DNA of 11,691 nucleotides, taken from contig JAXGTD010000128.1 in NCBI GenBank assembly GCA_040775095.1, forward strand, positions 1 through 11,691, read 5' to 3'. The DNA comes from JAXGTD01 sp040775095. GTDB taxonomy: Bacteria > Pseudomonadota > Gammaproteobacteria > Chromatiales > Chromatiaceae. How positions within the stretch are numbered: the first letter of the stretch is position 1; every line of letters starts with the position of its first letter. Below the pieces are notes generated by a model. It was not told the origin of the DNA. It saw nothing but the letters and a program-made list of their open reading frames with translations, and searched no databases. Both the position numbers and the translations under genes were made by a program. Positions 11,505-11,691 of this stretch are shown here, piece after piece.

Positions 11505-11691
11505 GGGCAGCCAGGATGTCGCGCTTGTACTGGGCCGTGAACTTCCGGCGCGCCGCCTTCGCCGGGACTTCCGGATCCAATGGTGCGGGCTCGGCGGCGC
11601 CCGCGCCGGAGAAGCCGATTGCAGTCGCCCTCCGGGCTCCTTCCATCGGCTTCTCCGGCGCCAAACCCTTGGACTTCTTCACAAGCTCTAC
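11505..11691 (-). pseudogene. Truncated IS3-type transposase N-terminus (OrfA-like)
   Basis: The minus-strand frame contains EGARRATAIGFSGAGAAEP and then DPEVPAKAARRKFTAQYKRDILA. KAxRRxFTAxYKRxILxEAD is the start of the helix-turn-helix protein (OrfA) of many IS3-family transposons. The similarity stops right after ILA (about 11509); the expected EADAC...GEIGALLRREGLY continuation is absent, though the frame stays open to 11218 by chance. The start may be the ATG at 11646 or a GTG at 11682; the frame is also open to the window edge. A 17-base inverted repeat covers the start region. The gene is therefore broken at its 3' side, where it meets the integrase remnant. Confidence 0.7.
11603..11661 (-). 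repeat. Perfect 17-base inverted repeat over the transposase start
   Basis: GCGCCGGAGAAGCCGAT (11603-11619) and its exact complement (11645-11661) flank 25 bases. On the minus strand the ATG at 11646 lies in the 5' arm. An RNA formed by read-through from outside would fold and hide that start, as is known for the transposase genes of IS10 and IS50. Confidence 0.7.

Overview
The window is GC-rich and gene-dense. It most likely comes from a sulfur-oxidising gammaproteobacterium of the Chromatiales type (Chromatiaceae or Ectothiorhodospiraceae). The main reasons are a rhd-tusA-dsrE2 sulfur-relay cluster in the order known from purple sulfur bacteria, a trifunctional siroheme synthase CysG next to it, a close PerM homologue, and a tmRNA with the tag peptide ANDDNYALAA. 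This placement is an inference from gene content; no database was searched.

Left part (1-2663, all minus strand): a LysR-type regulator, a small conserved-looking protein of unknown function, a PerM/AI-2E-family membrane protein and the start of an NnrU-family membrane protein cut by the window edge. The regulator is divergent from a FadL/OmpP1-type outer-membrane transporter (2948-4243, plus), which starts at TTG and ends in a clear rho-independent terminator.

Centre (4382-7450): the minus-strand cluster rhd -> tusA -> dsrE2, which carries sulfane sulfur in the cytoplasm. It has an extra promoter in front of tusA and a hairpin just upstream of the dsrE2 ribosome binding site. cysG lies divergent on the plus strand and makes siroheme, the cofactor of sulfite reductases. 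The cysG stop codon overlaps the GTG start of an orphan family-3 solute-binding protein.

Right part (8390-11118): an exported rhodanese-like protein (minus) is divergent from a membrane-anchored ScsD-like thioredoxin (plus). An FmdB-like small protein with a strong promoter and the tmRNA gene follow. Beyond the tmRNA are two mobile-element remnants joined head to head: a decayed tyrosine integrase N-terminus on the plus strand and a truncated IS3-type transposase N-terminus on the minus strand. This is the usual scar of an island inserted at ssrA.

The least explained structure is a repeat of about 110-120 bp made of four successive hairpins. It occurs three times: once (minus orientation) between rhd and cysG, and twice (plus orientation) between the exported rhodanese and the scsD-like gene. 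Two short sequence blocks and the order of hairpins are kept, while the second hairpin keeps its fold with almost no sequence in common. I do not recognise it as a named family.
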